Assembly (NCBI GenBank): GCA_016295895.1 | Contig: JAEDKI010000020.1 | Span: forward strand, 1 to 16,684 | DNA from: Clostridiaceae bacterium | Lineage (GTDB): Bacteria > Bacillota > Clostridia > Oscillospirales > Acutalibacteraceae | Length of the DNA: 16,684 bases | Direction of reading: 5' to 3' | Part shown: positions 13,560-16,684 of the stretch, in pieces | Layout: every line of letters starts with the position of its first letter | Position numbering within the stretch: the first letter of the stretch is position 1 | Translations under genes and position numbers: made by a program | Notes under the pieces: model-generated | Database searches by the model: none | What the model was told of the DNA's origin: nothing | Seen by the model: the letters and a program-made list of their open reading frames with translations, nothing else

Positions 13560-14876
13560 ATGGCGGTTACGGTCAGCGGAATTGAAAAAGGAAGCATTGC
13601 GGAAAACAAGGGAATCATGCCCGGAGATATGCTGTTGAAAATCAACGGGAACGAGATTAACGATGTTCTTGATTACCGTTTTTATATCAATGACAGGCGG
13701 CTCAGGCTTTTGCTGAGAACCGCCGGGGGCAAGCTCAGGCTTATGCAGATAAAAAAAGACGAGTTTGACGATATCGGGCTTGAATTTGAAACCTATCTCA
13801 TGGACAGGCAGAGAAGCTGCAAAAATAAATGCGTTTTCTGCTTTATCGACCAGCTCCCGAAAGGGCTTCGCAAGAGCCTTTATTTCAAAGACGACGATTC
13901 AAGGCTTTCGTTCCTTTTCGGCAACTATATTACTCTCACCAACCTCACCGATGCCGAGGCGGAACGCATTATTAAAATGCATATCAGCCCCGTCAACATT
14001 TCGGTTCACACCATGAACCCCGAGCTGAGAGTTAAAATGATGGCGAATCCCAAAGCGGGCGAATCGCTGAAGTATCTGCGCCGATTTGCCGAAGCGGGCA
14101 TTGCTGTCAACACTCAGCTTGTGCTTTGCCCCGGCATTAATGACGGAGCCGAGCTTGAATACAGTCTCAATGAGCTTTCAAAGCTTTATCCCGCCGTGAA
14201 AAGCATTGCCGCCGTTCCGGTAGGTCTTACGGATCACAGGCAGGGGCTTTATCGGCTTGAACCTTATAACGAACAAACGGCAGGCGAGGTCATTGATATT
14301 ATCGATAATTTCAACCGTCGGTTTGAAGCCGTAAACGGCGAAATAATCGCTTATGCGGCAGATGAATTTTATCTTAAAGCAAAAAGACCGATGCCGCCCG
14401 AAGAATACTACAACGATTTTCCTCAGCTTGAAAACGGAGTGGGAATGTGGGCTTTGCTCAAAGCGGAATTTGAGCGGGCGTTGGAGGACTGCACGGTTAC
14501 GAAGCTTGACCGAAAGGTTACCGCCGTAACGGGTGAGGCGGCTTATCCGCTGATTTCGGAGCTTGCGGAAAAGGCAGAGAAAAAAATCGAAGGCTTAAAG
14601 GTTAATGTCGTTGCAGTTAAGAATAAACTGCTCGGCAAAATGATAACCGTTTCAGGCTTGCTTTGCGGCGAGGATATATTCTCGGCGGTCAGCGGCATGG
14701 ATTTGGGCGAGGAGCTTATTATCCCGCCGAACTGTCTGCGAAACGAAGGAGATATGTTCCTTGACGATATGACGGTTGACGGTTTATCCGAAAAATTAGG
14801 AATAAAAATAACTCAGAACGGAAGCAGCGGCGATGAACTGCTGAGTGCGTTTTCAGGCGAAAGAGGTGGCTTTTGA
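13560..14876 (+). CDS. DUF512 protein: PDZ-like domain plus radical-SAM-type iron-sulfur core
   Basis: A 438-residue cytosolic protein. The N-terminus is a small PDZ-like domain (about 1-65: GSIAENKGIMPGDMLLKINGNEI). A CxxxCxxC motif follows (C87-C91-C94, SCKNKCVFCFIDQLPKGLR) with a radical-SAM-like core (YFKDDDSRLSFLFGNYITLTN; NISVHTMNPELR; AVNTQLVLCPGIND), then the C-terminal DUF512 domain (about 300-435). The family is widespread in Clostridia and often sits next to der; its reaction is not established. I chose the ATG at 13560 (AGGTGA just upstream); GTG at 13551 overlaps that site. The stop codon is directly followed by the der ATG, so the two are translated together. No residue of the cluster motif is missing. 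Confidence 0.92.
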   Translation: MAVTVSGIEKGSIAENKGIMPGDMLLKINGNEINDVLDYRFYINDRRLRLLLRTAGGKLRLMQIKKDEFDDIGLEFETYLMDRQRSCKNKCVFCFIDQLPKGLRKSLYFKDDDSRLSFLFGNYITLTNLTDAEAERIIKMHISPVNISVHTMNPELRVKMMANPKAGESLKYLRRFAEAGIAVNTQLVLCPGINDGAELEYSLNELSKLYPAVKSIAAVPVGLTDHRQGLYRLEPYNEQTAGEVIDIIDNFNRRFEAVNGEIIAYAADEFYLKAKRPMPPEEYYNDFPQLENGVGMWALLKAEFERALEDCTVTKLDRKVTAVTGEAAYPLISELAEKAEKKIEGLKVNVVAVKNKLLGKMITVSGLLCGEDIFSAVSGMDLGEELIIPPNCLRNEGDMFLDDMTVDGLSEKLGIKITQNGSSGDELLSAFSGERGGF

Positions 14877-16205
14877 ATGGCAGGCAATGTTGTTGCGATT
14901 GTCGGCAGACCGAATGTCGGCAAATCAACTCTTTTCAATAAGCTCGTGGGCGCAAGGCTGTCAATAGTTGACGACACCCCGGGCGTTACGAGAGACAGAA
15001 TATACGGCGACTGTGAGTGGCTCGGCAGGCATTTCCTGCTCATTGATACGGGCGGTATCGAGCCGAAATCCGATGATATTATTCTCAAACAGATGAGGCG
15101 GCAGGCTCAGCTTGCAATTGACAGCGCAGAGGTTATTATTCTTGTGACGGATATCCGTTCGGGCGTTGTGGCAACCGATATGGAGGTTGCGGCAATGCTT
15201 CAGAAGTGCGGAAAGCCCGTTATTCTCTGCGTTAACAAGTGCGACGGAGTGGGCGAGCTTCCTGCGGATTTCTATGAATTCTATAATCTCGGTCTCGGCG
15301 ACCCGATTCCCGTTTCATCCGTTCACGGCCACGGAACGGGAGACCTGCTTGACGAGGTTCTGAAATATCTCCCCGGAGCAGAAGAAACCGAGGATGAGGA
15401 CGATGCAATCAAAGTTGCCGTTATCGGCAAGCCCAATGTCGGCAAATCCTCTCTTGTTAACGCAATTCTCGGCGAGGACAGAATGATAGTTTCCGATATT
15501 GCAGGAACGACAAGAGACGCAACGGATTCGGTTGTTGAAAACAGCTTCGGAAAGTTCGTTTTCATCGATACTGCGGGTCTGCGCCGCAAGAGCAGAGTTT
15601 ATGATCAAATCGAAAAATATTCGGTTATCAGAGCCAAAATGGCGGTTGAAAGGGCGCAGGTCTGCGTTATTATGATTGACGCAACCGAGGGCTTCACCGA
15701 GCAGGATTCAAAGGTTGCGGGCATTGCTCACGAAATGGGCAAGGGCTGTATTATCGCCGTCAACAAATGGGATGCGGTCGAAAAGGACGGCAAAACCATG
15801 GATTCAATGCGCAAAAAGCTGATGAAGGATTTTTCGTTTATGAGCTATGCGCCGATAATTTTCATTTCGGCAAAAGAAAAAATAAGGCTTGACCGTCTCT
15901 TTGAACTTATAAAATTCGTTGATTCTCAGAACGCAATGAGAATTTCGACAGGCAAGCTCAATGATGTTCTTGCCGACGCAACGGCGAGGGTTCAGCCCCC
16001 GACCGATAAGGGCAAGAGGCTGAAAATCTACTACATGACTCAGGCTTCAACAAGACCGCCGACATTCGTCTGCTTTGTCAACAACGCCGAGCTTTTCCAC
16101 TACAGCTATCAGCGTTATCTTGACAATCAGATAAGAGAGGTGTTCGGTCTTGAGGGAACGCCGACGAGAATGGTAATCCGTGAAAGAGAGTCAAACAAAA
16201 AATGA
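14877..16205 (+). CDS. der: ribosome biogenesis GTPase Der (EngA)
   Basis: A 442-residue essential GTPase with two tandem G domains and a C-terminal KH-like domain; it helps mature the 50S subunit. Domain 1: P-loop GRPNVGKST (10-18), DTGG (57-60), NKCD (120-123). An acidic linker (ETEDEDD, 170-176) leads to domain 2: GKPNVGKSS (184-192), DTAG (231-234), NKWD (296-299). The KH-like domain fills the last roughly 85 residues (KRLKIYYMTQASTRPPTFVCFVN is the hallmark). Length is close to Bacillus Der (436). Its ATG abuts the DUF512 stop (TGAATG), with AGAGGTGG inside the end of that gene, and its own stop overlaps ruvC by ATGA. Confidence 0.97.
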   Translation: MAGNVVAIVGRPNVGKSTLFNKLVGARLSIVDDTPGVTRDRIYGDCEWLGRHFLLIDTGGIEPKSDDIILKQMRRQAQLAIDSAEVIILVTDIRSGVVATDMEVAAMLQKCGKPVILCVNKCDGVGELPADFYEFYNLGLGDPIPVSSVHGHGTGDLLDEVLKYLPGAEETEDEDDAIKVAVIGKPNVGKSSLVNAILGEDRMIVSDIAGTTRDATDSVVENSFGKFVFIDTAGLRRKSRVYDQIEKYSVIRAKMAVERAQVCVIMIDATEGFTEQDSKVAGIAHEMGKGCIIAVNKWDAVEKDGKTMDSMRKKLMKDFSFMSYAPIIFISAKEKIRLDRLFELIKFVDSQNAMRISTGKLNDVLADATARVQPPTDKGKRLKIYYMTQASTRPPTFVCFVNNAELFHYSYQRYLDNQIREVFGLEGTPTRMVIRERESNKK

Positions 16206-16684
16206 TTGTTTTGGGAATTGACCCCGGCTATGCCATAGTCGGCTGCGGCGTTGTTGAATATCAGAACAACCGCTTCAGAATGATCACTTACGGAGCGATA
16301 ACGACCGAAGCGCACACTCCGTTTAATGAAAGAATAGAAAAAATATATGACGGTGCGGCGGAGCTTATAAGCCGCTACAAGCCCGAAGCGATGGCGATTG
16401 AAAAGCTGTTTTTCAACACCAATCAGAAAACGGCGATTGATGTTGCTCAGGCAAGGGGCGCTCTTGTGCTTGCCGCTCAGAAAGCGGGAGTTCCGATTTT
16501 TGAATACACTCCGCTTCAGGTCAAGCAGAGCGTTGTCGGCTACGGCAGAGCGGAAAAGAAGCAGGTTCAGGAAATGACCCGTATCATGCTCGGCCTTGAG
16601 AAAATCCCGAAGCCCGACGACGCCGCTGACGCCCTTGCAATGGCTATCTGCCATTGCCACAGCGCAGGTTCGCTTATCGGGCGG
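16202..16684 (+). CDS. ruvC: crossover junction endodeoxyribonuclease RuvC (partial, C-terminus outside the window)
   Basis: 161 residues are visible and the frame is open at the window edge. RuvC is a dimeric nuclease that resolves Holliday junctions together with RuvAB. The RNase-H-like active site is complete: D7 in MIVLGIDPGY, E67 in AIEKLFF, and D140/D143 in KPDDAADALAMAICH. QKTAIDVAQARGALV and YTPLQVKQSVVGYGRAEKKQV are typical RuvC stretches. Most family members are about 160-185 residues, so only the last few are missing. The ATG overlaps the der stop by 4 bases (ATGA), which implies coupled translation. ruvA/ruvB would be expected downstream. Confidence 0.95.
   Translation, partial: MIVLGIDPGYAIVGCGVVEYQNNRFRMITYGAITTEAHTPFNERIEKIYDGAAELISRYKPEAMAIEKLFFNTNQKTAIDVAQARGALVLAAQKAGVPIFEYTPLQVKQSVVGYGRAEKKQVQEMTRIMLGLEKIPKPDDAADALAMAICHCHSAGSLIGR

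Noticed and set aside
16127..16660. 177-codon open frame on the minus strand
   Set aside because: Opposite the der end and ruvC, both of which have complete catalytic motifs on the + strand.

Overview
The window reads as a stretch of core chromosome from a Clostridia-class Firmicute, probably a gut Oscillospirales/Ruminococcaceae-type bacterium. This is an inference from gene content and style: a CtsR-McsA-McsB-ClpC heat-shock operon with CtsR heptad operators, MtaB, a YlbN-RpmF pair, a DUF512 radical-SAM protein next to Der, and a RuvC resolvase (absent from Bacillus, common in Clostridia). Arginine is mostly AGA/AGG, and promoters are sigma-A type with AT-rich spacers. I see no mobile element, CRISPR array, tRNA or rRNA.

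Layout, left to right. (1) The 3' tail of an unidentified + strand gene ends near base 69 and faces mtaB (tRNA ms2t6A37 methylthiotransferase, minus strand), with the mtaB terminator between them. (2) On the + strand: a secreted D-Ala-D-Ala carboxypeptidase; glucose-6-phosphate isomerase (pgi) followed by a small P-loop protein of unknown function; then, behind a near-perfect sigma-A promoter, ylbN (DUF177/YceD) and rpmF (ribosomal protein L32). (3) Minus-strand block between about 5.7 and 8.4 kb: a membrane-anchored protein and pth (peptidyl-tRNA hydrolase), then trmL (tRNA wobble 2'-O-methyltransferase) and a putative lipoprotein. A 62-residue small membrane protein gene lies on the + strand between pth and trmL, and its stop codon touches the pth stop codon. 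(4) A 448-base control region holds the divergent promoters of the minus-strand block and of the stress operon, with several CtsR half-sites. (5) ctsR-mcsA-mcsB-clpC, ended by a strong terminator. (6) A DUF512 PDZ/radical-SAM protein, der (double GTPase for ribosome assembly) and ruvC, which runs off the window; these are joined by zero-gap or ATGA junctions.

How the genes work together: most products serve translation (MtaB, TrmL, Pth, L32, YlbN, Der), envelope upkeep (carboxypeptidase) or protein quality control. In the stress operon, CtsR represses its own operon. McsB, activated by McsA, phosphorylates arginines on CtsR and on damaged proteins, and ClpC with ClpP (not in this window) degrades the marked proteins. 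I do not see an obviously new system. The points most worth a second look are the CtsR operator cluster, the antisense small gene inside the pth-trmL block, the orphan P-loop protein, the DUF512-der-ruvC coupling, and two intergenic hairpins that share the same stem.
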